Shown here one piece after another: positions 18,222 to 26,517 of a stretch of 64,000 bases of DNA (positions are counted from its first letter, which is position 1; every line of letters starts with the position of its first letter). Both the position numbers and the translations under genes were made by a program. This stretch comes from Thermoactinomyces sp. DSM 45892. GTDB taxonomy: Bacteria > Bacillota > Bacilli > Thermoactinomycetales > Thermoactinomycetaceae. The DNA lies in assembly GCF_900107305.1 (NCBI RefSeq), contig NZ_FNPL01000016.1, forward strand, positions 1 through 64,000, given 5' to 3'. Under the pieces are notes generated by a model. It searched no databases and was not told where the DNA came from. It saw only the letters and a program-made list of their open reading frames with translations.

Positions 18222-19265
18222 CTATCTCGATACATACTTCGATGGGTTTGTTGCAACACCATTTATCATCACTTCAAAATGTAAGTGATAGCCACCACGT
18301 GCTCCTCGTACATTTCCCGTATTTCCAACGCCTGCAATCTGTTGGCCCCTGGAAACTCTTTGCCCTGGCTTCACGAGAATCGTTCCGGAGGAAATATGGG
18401 CGTAACGGGTTTGTATCCCCCCACCATGACTGATGATAATACAGTTACCGTACCCGCCACCGCTTGAAACCATCGAGACCACCCCGCTATCTGCGGCCAA
18501 GATCGGGGTTTTAGGAGGTGCAGCAATATCTAATCCCTTATGACTGCCACCACGAGTCCCAAACGTATCGGTAATGATTCCACCGCCACTAACAGGCCAT
18601 ATATAGCGCCCTGAGCCTTTCGCAACCTTATCATGAGGAGCGATCATCGTACGATCCCGCTCACTCAGATCCGTCTGATCCTCTGTCTCTTTCGCCGCAC
18701 GGATATCTTTACCCAGTTGTGCGATCTTCTTCTCTAGCTCGTCTTGCTTTTGCTTCATTTCTTTTAATACCAGGTCCTGCTTCTCACCTAAATCAGCCAG
18801 CTTTTTCTTCTTATCGTAAGCCGTCTGTTTTATCTCTTTGAGCTCTGTTACAGCCCGTTGTTGCTCATTTAAGACGAACATCGTAAAATCATACCGCTCT
18901 ATGAAATCATTTACATTGTTAGCATCAAAGAGTTGTGTCAGTGGGTATAGATAGTTTTCCGTATACATAGAGCGCAGGAGATTTTTCACTTTTTTCTCTT
19001 GAAGCTCTAACTTGTACTCCGTGCCAGCTAATAGCGACGCTTGCTCGTTCATCTCTTTGTAATGTTCACCGAGCTTTTGTTCCAATTGCTGTACTTCCTG
19101 ATCTTGCTTTCGTGCCTCTTCTTCTAATGTCTTCTTCTCATTTTCTAGTTTGGTCTGCTCATTTTTGGACTCTTGTTTTGACTTCTCTGCAAGTACAGGG
19201 CTACTTAACGCACTCATGACAGAAACACAAACAACAGCTATTGCTACTAAACGTTTATTGTCCAA
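18222..19265 (-). CDS. EnvC-like secreted M23 peptidase 4 (ftsX-proximal)
   Basis: 347 residues beginning at TTG 19265 after GGGAGGGG. Signal peptide ending VLAEK, Lys/Glu-rich coiled coil (about 25-200), M23 domain with HKGLDI, RYAHI and GYHLHFE intact; it has a small insertion before HLH (NVRGARGG). It starts 19 bases after ftsX and is the most likely direct partner of FtsEX, by analogy with E. coli EnvC, pneumococcal PcsB and B. subtilis CwlO. The other three may be alternative effectors. Confidence 0.88.
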   Translation of the reverse strand: MDNKRLVAIAVVCVSVMSALSSPVLAEKSKQESKNEQTKLENEKKTLEEEARKQDQEVQQLEQKLGEHYKEMNEQASLLAGTEYKLELQEKKVKNLLRSMYTENYLYPLTQLFDANNVNDFIERYDFTMFVLNEQQRAVTELKEIKQTAYDKKKKLADLGEKQDLVLKEMKQKQDELEKKIAQLGKDIRAAKETEDQTDLSERDRTMIAPHDKVAKGSGRYIWPVSGGGIITDTFGTRGGSHKGLDIAAPPKTPILAADSGVVSMVSSGGGYGNCIIISHGGGIQTRYAHISSGTILVKPGQRVSRGQQIAGVGNTGNVRGARGGYHLHFEVMINGVATNPSKYVSR

Positions 19266-19284
19266 AATGTTCTATTCCCCTCCC

Positions 19285-20181
19285 TTAGATTTTCAAGAAG
19301 CGACGGATAGATAGGACCGAACCAAATACTCCGATGAAAATCCCAATTCCGAGTATCGAAACCGTTAAGTACATCGCCATATCAGCAAAACCTACCATTT
19401 GTAGCAGGTTTGTATTTTGAGAGCCACCACTTATCATCTTTACAAAACCTTGATAGACGAGGAGCAAAACCCCGATGGGGAGAACTGAACCGACAAATCC
19501 GATAAAGCCTCCTTCTATAAAAAACGGCCAACGAATAAACCAGTTACTAGCTCCCACCAAACGTTGCACTTCAATTTCGCGTCTCCGTGCAATAATGGTA
19601 AGCTTAATCGTATTGGAGATCAAAAAGGCCGCTAATACAGCTAGTCCAACCCCAAATACCAAAATAATATTTTTAAACAGCAAAACAGAATCAAGAAGTT
19701 CCTTTGCTGTGTTGCTATTCTTTACACTTTCAATTCCCTCAAGGCCTTTCACAGCTTGCTCTACACCCTTTGATACAGAGACATTTTTCGGTGTCACCTT
19801 AATCAGGTTAGGCAAGAAGTTATTTTCTCCTTTTTGGAGAACACGTGTAAAGTCAGCATCTTTTAAGTTTTTCTTAACCTCATCTACCCCTTCATCTTTT
19901 GAGATAAAGCGAGCATCATTTACATTCGGTAATCCTTTGATTTTCGTCGTTAACGCAGTAGCCTGCTCTTTCGTCACTTCGTCCTTTAAGACCACATTCA
20001 TCGATACGTTGTCCCCAACTTCATCGGTAATGCTCCCTAAGTTAACCGCAAAGATTACAAACACACCAAAGATCATCAACGTTACAGCCACAGCACCCAC
20101 AGCTGCAAAGCTCATCCAAGAGTTCTTTACAATCCCTCGGTACGCTTCACGAAAATGGCGACGTATGGTGTCAATCTTCAT
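19285..20181 (-). CDS. ftsX: Cell division ABC transporter permease FtsX
   Basis: 298 residues, with four transmembrane segments: one near the N terminus (about 22-50) and three in the C-terminal third. The large extracellular loop (about 50-165) is the part known in other species to bind wall hydrolases or their adaptors. Conserved GAS(N)WFIRWPFFIEG segment and C-terminal FLKI. Starts at ATG 20181 inside the end of ftsE (11-base overlap) with GGAGG upstream, so translation is coupled. Confidence 0.95.
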   Translation of the reverse strand: MKIDTIRRHFREAYRGIVKNSWMSFAAVGAVAVTLMIFGVFVIFAVNLGSITDEVGDNVSMNVVLKDEVTKEQATALTTKIKGLPNVNDARFISKDEGVDEVKKNLKDADFTRVLQKGENNFLPNLIKVTPKNVSVSKGVEQAVKGLEGIESVKNSNTAKELLDSVLLFKNIILVFGVGLAVLAAFLISNTIKLTIIARRREIEVQRLVGASNWFIRWPFFIEGGFIGFVGSVLPIGVLLLVYQGFVKMISGGSQNTNLLQMVGFADMAMYLTVSILGIGIFIGVFGSVLSIRRFLKI

Positions 20182-20857
20182 AACCGTATTCGCCTCCTAT
20201 TTCATCACGAACCACTATACCTTGTTCGATCGCAATGACGCGTTGACGCATCGTGTTCACAATTTCCTTGTTGTGAGTAGCCATGACAACAGTCGTTCCA
20301 CGCATATTAATCTCTTCCAATAGGTACATGATATCCCATGAGTTTTCTGGATCTAAATTACCAGTAGGCTCGTCCGCAATAATAAATCCTGGATTGTTGA
20401 CAATCGCTCTAGCAATCGATACACGTTGTTGTTCCCCACCTGATAGTTGAGAAGGGAGAGCCTTCATTCGATCAGATAAACCGACAAGCTCAAGCGCTTC
20501 CTCTACCCTAGGCTGAATCTGTTTCGTTGGAACTTCAACCGCTTCCAGTGCAAAAGCCACATTATCATAAGCGGACATATGTGGTAATAACTTATAGTCT
20601 TGGAATACAACTCCGATTTTTCTGCGTAAATGAGGAATTTTCCAGTCACGAACACGCTTTACATTTACTCCGTTAATCAAAACAACACCAGAAGTAGGCT
20701 TTTCTTCCCGATACATCAACTTGATAAAAGAACTCTTACCCGCTCCACTCGGACCCACCACATAAACAAACTCGCCCGTATCAATCGTGATATTCACACC
20801 ACGAAGAGCTTCGATTCCATTTGGATATACCTTCCACACATCATGCATTTCAATCAC
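20171..20857 (-). CDS. ftsE: Cell division ATP-binding protein FtsE
   Basis: 228-residue ABC ATPase: Walker A GPSGAGKSS, signature LSGGEQQR, Walker B IIADEPTGNLD, and H-loop ATHNKEIV. It powers conformational change in FtsX to activate peptidoglycan hydrolases outside the membrane. GTG start at 20857 with AAGGTGA four bases upstream. First gene of an operon continuing through ftsX and three M23 genes. Confidence 0.96.
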   Translation of the reverse strand: MIEMHDVWKVYPNGIEALRGVNITIDTGEFVYVVGPSGAGKSSFIKLMYREEKPTSGVVLINGVNVKRVRDWKIPHLRRKIGVVFQDYKLLPHMSAYDNVAFALEAVEVPTKQIQPRVEEALELVGLSDRMKALPSQLSGGEQQRVSIARAIVNNPGFIIADEPTGNLDPENSWDIMYLLEEINMRGTTVVMATHNKEIVNTMRQRVIAIEQGIVVRDEIGGEYGYED

Positions 20858-21283
20858 AGAGTCACCTTCTTACATTAATCACTTTATTTGAATTCCACTT
20901 CTCTACAATGATCACGTATGTATCCCTACTAAAATAATAGGATTTTTGATCAATAACACTCCTATTATAGCATTCATCTACTTGATTTCTCAGATAACAT
21001 TTTTCAAAATCATGATAGATCAGACGCTCAAGATTACATAAATACGGTACCGAATGGAGAAAATACACTCCAAGAACCTCTCTAAAACTAGTATTTAGGT
21101 AATAATTCTACCAATATATGGAATAACCTTTAATCCATACTTGGTTTGTCTATCAACTATCACTCTCTCTTTTTCTATCTCTCTTCATTAAGTTATCATC
21201 TATCTTTACATACATTTTCTTATGAATCAATGACAAAAATGTAGATATTATTACCACTTCCAGACAAGAAAGGGTGAGAAATA
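20858..21283. other. Intergenic region between divergent ftsE and corA
   Basis: About 425 AT-rich bases without a convincing gene. A TATAAT-like -10 on the minus strand at 20964-20969 could serve ftsE, but its -35 is poor. No M-box or other riboswitch was recognised upstream of corA. Confidence 0.4.
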
Positions 21284-22240
21284 TTGATCCGAACGATGGT
21301 TCTCACTAAGGAAGACAGACTCATTTTAGATGAGCCGATCCATGAGATTTTAGTGAGAAGGGATTTAAAATGGTACTGGATTGACTTCTCAAAACCTACT
21401 ATAGAGGAGCGTGATTCCCTACACTCATTCGGTTTTCATCCTTTAGCCGTAGAGGATTGCCTACATGTAAATCAGCGCCCAAAAGTAGACTATTATCATA
21501 ACTATCAATTCTATGTAATAAATGGTCTCTATCACAAAACATTAAAATCTCATGAAATAGGTGCCTTCTTAAGTCCGACTATGCTGGTAACATACCATGC
21601 CTTAGCTCATGTTGAGATGGATGAAATATGGGGCTACCTCTCTTCTAATCAAGAAGCGCCATCGAAAGATCCAAAATGGATTTTATATAAGATTATCGAT
21701 AAAATGGTAGACGCTAGTTTTCCTCATCTTGAAAATATAGAAGAACAATTAAATCGCTTAGAAAGTAAGTCCTCTCGTTCCTATCAAATTCAAACATTAA
21801 TGGATGAATTATTTGTGATACGAAGAAAACTATCTCATATCCGCCACTTTGCTATTCCGATGCGAGAATTAGTAGATCGTATGATTCACTCCGAAAAACA
21901 AAACCATAATGACGAAGAGCGGAGACATTACCAAGATGTCCACGATCATCTAGTGAAGCTCGCCGGTATGATCGAGGCCAGTAGGGAAATCACATCCGAC
22001 ATTCGGGATAACTATCTCTCGGTTAACTCCAACCGTATGAACACCGTAATGATGACCCTCACGGTTATTACAACCATCTTTATGCCCTTAACCTTTATTG
22101 CTGGAATCTACGGAATGAACTTTCATAACATGCCTGAGCTAAAATGGCAGTATGGTTATTTTATAGTTCTGGGTGTAATGGCCATTCTAGGTTTTACGAT
22201 GTATCTACTATTTAAGAAAAAAGGATGGTTTGATGAATAA
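21284..22240 (+). CDS. corA: CorA-family magnesium/divalent cation channel
   Basis: 318 residues: large N-terminal cytoplasmic domain with long helices, then two C-terminal membrane segments (about 258-280 and 290-312). The first ends in YGMNF, the GMN filter motif that defines CorA. The short charged tail KKKGWFDE is also typical. Start TTG 21284 behind AAGGGTGAG. It overlaps the next gene, suggesting an operon. Usually imports Mg2+; some CorA-like channels export or carry Co2+ or Zn2+. Confidence 0.92.
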   Translation: MIRTMVLTKEDRLILDEPIHEILVRRDLKWYWIDFSKPTIEERDSLHSFGFHPLAVEDCLHVNQRPKVDYYHNYQFYVINGLYHKTLKSHEIGAFLSPTMLVTYHALAHVEMDEIWGYLSSNQEAPSKDPKWILYKIIDKMVDASFPHLENIEEQLNRLESKSSRSYQIQTLMDELFVIRRKLSHIRHFAIPMRELVDRMIHSEKQNHNDEERRHYQDVHDHLVKLAGMIEASREITSDIRDNYLSVNSNRMNTVMMTLTVITTIFMPLTFIAGIYGMNFHNMPELKWQYGYFIVLGVMAILGFTMYLLFKKKGWFDE

Positions 22241-23114
22241 ATCTAAAAAAATAGCAACCCTTGTCATGACCTTCACTGTTTGCTCATCTATAATCATAAC
22301 ATCTTGTCAGTCAAAGCCGACAAGTCCCACAGAGCCATCAGAACCAAAGAAAGCAACGGCTGAAACAAGTCAAAACGAGAAGGCCACTTCTGATGAAAAT
22401 CAAATCCAAGCAATCCGAGCCCAGTTTCAAAACGCCACCCCGACCCAGTGGGGAGAGAAAATGCCCGGCATCATCTCCAAGCTTCCGACAAACGAAAAAG
22501 TAATCGCTCTCACTTTCGATGCGTGTGGGGGTAAACACGGAGATGGCTATGATGCAGAACTGATTCAATATTTACAAGAAAATCAAATCCCAGCAACTCT
22601 CTTCTTAAATGCTCGTTGGATTCATTCCCACCCGGAGCTGACGAAACAACTCGCGAACAATCCACTATTTGAGATTGAAAATCATGGCTCCGAACATCGT
22701 CCGCTTTCTATAAATGGACGTTCTGTTTATGGAATTAAGGGAACCCAGAACCTGGAAGGAGTCATCCAAGAAGTAATCGTCAATCATCGTCTCATTGAAA
22801 AAACGACTGGAAGAGCACCCCGATTCTTCCGTGCAGGCACTGCGTATTACGATGATGTCGCTATTCAAGTAGCTAAACGATTAGGTGAACAGATCGCTGG
22901 ATTCCAGATTACAGGAGATGCAGGCGCCACCTTTAATCAAGCTCAAGTTAAAAATGCGATGTTACAAGCGAAGCCCGGATCCATCATTCTCCTACATATG
23001 AACCAACCAAGAGGGGATACCGCAGAAGGCATAAAAGAAGCGATTCCTCTTCTAAAAGACCAAGGATATCGCTTTGTAAAAATGGACCCATATATCCCTA
23101 CTCAACCTTCATAA
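22233..23114 (+). CDS. Lipoprotein polysaccharide deacetylase (NodB-like fold)
   Basis: About 293 residues. Signal peptide with lipobox IITSC (Cys about residue 26), a low-complexity linker, then a NodB homology domain: motif 1 reads LTFDACGG, motif 2 ENHGSEH, motif 3 FFRAGTAYYD and motif 5 ILLHMN. The catalytic-base Asp and both metal His are kept, but the second motif-1 Asp (usual TFDDGP), normally a metal ligand, is Ala. This is a distinct subfamily form, so activity may differ or be lost. ATG 22233 follows AAGGATGG and overlaps corA by eight bases. Likely acts on wall or surface polysaccharide. Confidence 0.8.
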   Translation: MNKSKKIATLVMTFTVCSSIIITSCQSKPTSPTEPSEPKKATAETSQNEKATSDENQIQAIRAQFQNATPTQWGEKMPGIISKLPTNEKVIALTFDACGGKHGDGYDAELIQYLQENQIPATLFLNARWIHSHPELTKQLANNPLFEIENHGSEHRPLSINGRSVYGIKGTQNLEGVIQEVIVNHRLIEKTTGRAPRFFRAGTAYYDDVAIQVAKRLGEQIAGFQITGDAGATFNQAQVKNAMLQAKPGSIILLHMNQPRGDTAEGIKEAIPLLKDQGYRFVKMDPYIPTQPS

Positions 23115-23554
23115 GGGGTAACATAGATCACATATTTTTTTTGATTTTCATCCACTTCTGTCGACTGCTTTTGCCAAAAACGCCCTTGAATCAAATGTAA
23201 TTCTGCTAGCAAAGATAGCAATACATCTTGTGCTGAGGAATGCTTCTGTTCTTGTACAATCGGATATTGAGTCCAATTGGGGTGAAAGTGCCGAAATTCC
23301 AATTTTACCCCTTGCCATTTGGGCTCAAATATAATCCCCTTCTCAACCACCTGTTCCTCCGGATTGTGTTGTACATAGATTGAATAAATCATCCCGTCGA
23401 TCTCCGTCGATGTCTGCTCGTATACCTTATGGTCCTTCACCCAGTAATCACAAGCAAAACGGAGGAGGATCTCCTCTTTGGCGATTCTCGGATAGTGGGC
23501 AATGACAGGATACTTTTTATCAGGATCATCTAATATATATTGCAAATAATGCAC
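23102..23554 (-). CDS. Unknown protein, last gene of the terC/YjfC-like run
   Basis: 150 residues, no signal peptide, no membrane segment and no motif I recognise; rich in aromatic residues (Tyr, Phe, Trp, His). It follows the DUF350 gene closely, and its 3-prime end overlaps the 3-prime end of the convergent deacetylase gene by 13 bases, so no terminator fits between them. The position corresponds to the small accessory proteins found beside YjfL/YjfC in other bacteria; membership of those families is only a guess. Confidence 0.65.
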   Translation of the reverse strand: MHYLQYILDDPDKKYPVIAHYPRIAKEEILLRFACDYWVKDHKVYEQTSTEIDGMIYSIYVQHNPEEQVVEKGIIFEPKWQGVKLEFRHFHPNWTQYPIVQEQKHSSAQDVLLSLLAELHLIQGRFWQKQSTEVDENQKKYVIYVTPYEG

Positions 23555-23567
23555 GAGAAAGCTCTCC

Positions 23568-24002
23568 TTAATAGTAGATCGAAGCCGCTAAAATTAAGCT
23601 ACTAATGAGACTGATTCGCGAAGAAAAGATCGCTATCGAAACATTTCCCTTCGGAATCTCTTTAATCACGCTGAAAGGAGTGATGAGATGAAAAAGATAG
23701 AAAACCAATACCTGAAAGACAACCCCAATCACACCCCAGATTATGAAATCAACTATATTTTGGGCACTTAAAATTGCTGAAGCTAATACAATGGTCAATC
23801 CCAAAATCTTGCCACTCAAATCATAGGCTGCCGCTTTACCCGCCGCGACTTTACTTGCATCATCCATCTGGGAAGCTTCTTTCAGCATCTGAAATTCTGG
23901 GTACGGTGTTGTTACGGCAAAAACAACTACTCCTAATACTAAAATAGGGATGGAAATCCCTAAATAAGTAAAAAAATTAATAAATGCATCCCACTGCGTC
24001 AT
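23568..24002 (-). CDS. DUF350 (YjfL-like) membrane protein
   Basis: About 144 residues with four hydrophobic segments (about 10-32, 55-75, 85-105, 120-140) and the DUF350 pattern: a polar AAAYDLSGKILGL block followed by membrane helices. The biochemical role is unknown; the family regularly sits beside GSP-synthase-like ATP-grasp genes, as here. AAGGAGG lies upstream of two ATGs; the second (24002) has the better spacing. Confidence 0.75.
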   Translation of the reverse strand: MTQWDAFINFFTYLGISIPILVLGVVVFAVTTPYPEFQMLKEASQMDDASKVAAGKAAAYDLSGKILGLTIVLASAILSAQNIVDFIIWGVIGVVFQVLVFYLFHLITPFSVIKEIPKGNVSIAIFSSRISLISSLILAASIYY

Positions 24003-24016
24003 AACCATTAGCCTCC

Positions 24017-25258
24017 TTATTTATAGCCAAATGGAAGATAGTAAGCTAAATTACCTGTAATCTCCCGATCCAAGCGAGTCACCAAGGCAGAAGCTTGCCC
24101 TCCCACATAAAAGCAGCCCCATAACAACTTCCCACGATAAGGGCCTTTCAGTGTCTCTACATCCATAGTAGGTAGTTCTGCCAACTCCTGATAAACCATC
24201 ATTTGGTCCTTATACTCGCCTTCTCCATCTTTAGCTATAATCTTATCCTCAGCCGAATATAAGGTGACTGCTCCACCTTCCCGGCCTAGGATCGGTTTTT
24301 TTACGTACGGTCTTTCACCGCTAAATTCATTATCTAAATAAGTAGGTAAAAAATAAGTTTCAATCACTTCATGCTCTTCAGGGGTAAAAAATTGATTTTG
24401 CTCATGTAATGACCATATAAGTGCCTGGATCGCCTTTGTCTGAGCTACAAAGGCAGATGGTGGGTTAATCATCGCCAATCGCTTTCCCGCTACTAATTGA
24501 AGAATATGTTCCCCAATCGGATAGCCCTGTTCCGTCTGATCTTTCGCAAAAAATTCACCTGCATGTAATCGATACAAAACATCAACAGGAATCCAATTTC
24601 CTTCATCCATGTAACATAACGTATGATCATCAAGTGAAATTCCTAATTGCGAAAGCGGGATAAAGCGGCCGCCAATCCCACCGTGTCTCATGAGGAACTT
24701 AGCTGTTCCCTCATCCTCTGCATGACCGCCAATCGAGGTAAACACCTTTGTATCGATGTCATATCCGGATTCCTGATAGGCTGTTACCGTTTGCTGAAAA
24801 GCTTTTTTAATATGAGCTTCCATGCCGTGATTCGGATTCTCCATTCCAAAAAAACGGCAAACTTGTTCATTCACATAGTAAGCCTCTACCACACTCGTTG
24901 GTGTATCGCTATTAAACTCCATCATCTTAATACCTTGAGGGGTACATGCAAAATCAAACCTACCAATCGTAGTGACAAACGAAAGTGGTAAAGTCGTATG
25001 ACAAAATGGAAGAGCCTCACGAGGAATCCCTAGTTCACTGAGTAATGGATCAAAACCTTGTTGAAGAAAGCGGGTCAGCCGTCCGTAGAGATCCCCAATG
25101 CGCTGAGTTGCCACGCGAATCTCATCGACAAATGACTCTGTTATAGCCACACATTGTCCTAATGCATACTCTTGTCCTTGCGTGAGGTCCCAATTAAATA
25201 TACCTTGTTCACGAATAGGCGTGTACATTTGTTCTCGAGTTTGATTATATTTGCTCAT
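24017..25258 (-). CDS. Glutathionylspermidine synthase-like ATP-grasp ligase (YjfC type)
   Basis: 413 residues matching the C-terminal synthetase half of glutathionylspermidine synthase, without the amidase half. Visible blocks: RFDFACTPQG, MMEFNSDTPTSVVEA, INPPSAFVAQTKA and YVKKPILGREGG, which correspond to ATP-grasp nucleotide and Mg binding. The real substrate is unknown; Firmicutes generally lack glutathionylspermidine, so a different peptide-amine or polyamine ligation is likely. It sits between a small lipoprotein gene and DUF350, the same trio as E. coli yjfM-yjfC-yjfL. Confidence 0.8.
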   Translation of the reverse strand: MSKYNQTREQMYTPIREQGIFNWDLTQGQEYALGQCVAITESFVDEIRVATQRIGDLYGRLTRFLQQGFDPLLSELGIPREALPFCHTTLPLSFVTTIGRFDFACTPQGIKMMEFNSDTPTSVVEAYYVNEQVCRFFGMENPNHGMEAHIKKAFQQTVTAYQESGYDIDTKVFTSIGGHAEDEGTAKFLMRHGGIGGRFIPLSQLGISLDDHTLCYMDEGNWIPVDVLYRLHAGEFFAKDQTEQGYPIGEHILQLVAGKRLAMINPPSAFVAQTKAIQALIWSLHEQNQFFTPEEHEVIETYFLPTYLDNEFSGERPYVKKPILGREGGAVTLYSAEDKIIAKDGEGEYKDQMMVYQELAELPTMDVETLKGPYRGKLLWGCFYVGGQASALVTRLDREITGNLAYYLPFGYK

Positions 25259-25274
25259 AATCTATCGTTCCACC

Positions 25275-25511
25275 CTAACCCCCCGAACTAGATGAAACAG
25301 AGCTATCGTCATATTTTACATACCCCACTTTTTTTCCATCCTTAATGAGGTAAGAGTTAGGATTATACGTACTCCCATCATCATCACAAAATTTATCTGA
25401 GTCTAGGTCTTCACAAAATTCCACATCGCTTCCACTACTACATCCCGAAAGCGGGACCATGGCCACAGAAGCAAAAAACAGACCTATTAATTTGGCTGTT
25501 CTGCTTTTCAT
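25275..25511 (-). CDS. Small acidic lipoprotein (YjfM-like position)
   Basis: Start chosen at ATG 25511 because GGGGGG lies five bases upstream; the longer frame to 25547 adds a non-signal-like N terminus. 78 residues: signal peptide, lipobox PLSGC, then a short Asp/Ser-rich part with two more cysteines (FCEDLDSDKFCDDDGS) and a Tyr/Lys segment, ending in SSSSGG. The acidic Cys-containing stretch could bind metal, which would fit the Mn-regulated neighbour, but that is inference. Confidence 0.7.
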   Translation of the reverse strand: MKSRTAKLIGLFFASVAMVPLSGCSSGSDVEFCEDLDSDKFCDDDGSTYNPNSYLIKDGKKVGYVKYDDSSVSSSSGG

Positions 25512-25563
25512 CCCATCCCCCCTATAATACTTACGTATCGAATCCACTATTACTAAGCATTTA

Positions 25564-26253
25564 CTATGAGGTTTGTACCCCGTCTGATGCTTTTTTACTC
25601 TTCTGATTCTGCAGATATCCTAAAGCCAAAACACCGAGTACAGCTAATACTTGAACTCCGTAGCTAAGTAGAGAGCCTTCCGGGAAGTACGGTTTCATAA
25701 ATTTCTCTCCTGTAAGCATGCCTCCAGCTGTCCAAGCTACTACACCAGATCCCACATATAAGATCCATGGAAAGCGATCCATTAGGCGAAGAAATAGGGT
25801 GCTTCCCCATACAATAATCGGAATACTAATAACCAAACCTAAGATAACTAACAGATAATTACCGTGAGCCACACCCGCTACTGCCAATACGTTATCTAAT
25901 CCCATCACCGTATCTGCGATCACAATCGTTTGAATCGCTTGGAATACTGTTCTCTTAGCTTCAATCTCATGACCTTTTCCATCCACTAATAACTTGTATG
26001 CAATCCATAACAATAAAACACCACCGATCAATAATAGACCCGGGATTTTGAGCAACCATACTACCGCTGATGTCGCTATAACCCTCATGACAATCGCGCC
26101 TACAGTCCCCCAAAATATAACCGTTTTTTGTTGCTCTTTTGGAAGGTTTCTTGCTGCTAATCCAATGACAATTGCGTTATCCCCTGCTAATACGAGATCG
26201 ATGATCACAATTGATATAAGTGCTGTTAAAAACTCTGTTGTAAATAAATCCAT
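25564..26253 (-). CDS. TerC-family membrane protein (probable Mn2+ transporter)
   Basis: 229 residues with about seven membrane segments and the TerC signature acidic residues in IDLVLAGDNAIVIGLAA and ADTVMGLDNVLAVAG. The B. subtilis TerC proteins linked to this riboswitch class export manganese and help metalate secreted enzymes. A clear yybP-ykoY riboswitch and terminator lie directly upstream, so expression should rise with Mn2+. AAGGAGAAGG precedes ATG 26253. Probably first gene of a run into the lipoprotein, ATP-grasp and DUF350 genes. Confidence 0.9.
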   Translation of the reverse strand: MDLFTTEFLTALISIVIIDLVLAGDNAIVIGLAARNLPKEQQKTVIFWGTVGAIVMRVIATSAVVWLLKIPGLLLIGGVLLLWIAYKLLVDGKGHEIEAKRTVFQAIQTIVIADTVMGLDNVLAVAGVAHGNYLLVILGLVISIPIIVWGSTLFLRLMDRFPWILYVGSGVVAWTAGGMLTGEKFMKPYFPEGSLLSYGVQVLAVLGVLALGYLQNQKSKKASDGVQTS

Positions 26254-26296
26254 GTAAACCTTCTCCTTTTTTGTTCGAAATTACGTAACCACAAGA

Positions 26297-26343
26297 AAAG
26301 ACCTTTACCCTAAAAGGAAAAATCCAAATAGGATAAAGGTCTT
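26297..26343 (-). terminator. Riboswitch-controlled terminator
   Basis: On the minus strand AAGACCTTTA(t)CCTA and TAGG(g)TAAAGGTCTT form a long stem, followed by TTTTCTTG. It directly follows the aptamer and is its expression platform. Confidence 0.8.
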
Positions 26344-26425
26344 GCTAACAACGATTACGTTGCCAACAAAGCCGGGGAATTCTCCCGTAATGACGACTTT
26401 GTTGTAACAGCTACTCCCCTTTAAA
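26343..26425 (-). promoter_or_regulatory. yybP-ykoY manganese riboswitch
   Basis: The minus strand shows the conserved core in order: AAAGGGGAGUAGCU, a variable helix, CGUCAUUACGGGAGA, and CCCCGGCUUUGUUGGCAACG. This matches the Mn2+-sensing aptamer, in which Mn2+ binding disfavours the downstream terminator and allows readthrough into terC. Confidence 0.92.
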
Positions 26426-26517
26426 CGTACATATATGGCATTTGTTACTTCCATCATAATCGAGGAATCAAAATGCTGTCAATGAGTATTTCTTGTAAAA
26501 GATAACACGAAATTCTA

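Noticed and set aside
19475-20323. 282-residue frame antisense to ftsX and ftsE
   Set aside because: Pure shadow of two well-supported genes; composition is that of a complement strand, no ribosome site.
21069-21283. Possible Mg2+ (M-box) riboswitch before corA
   Set aside because: None of the conserved M-box elements could be found; the leader is AT-rich and unstructured by eye.
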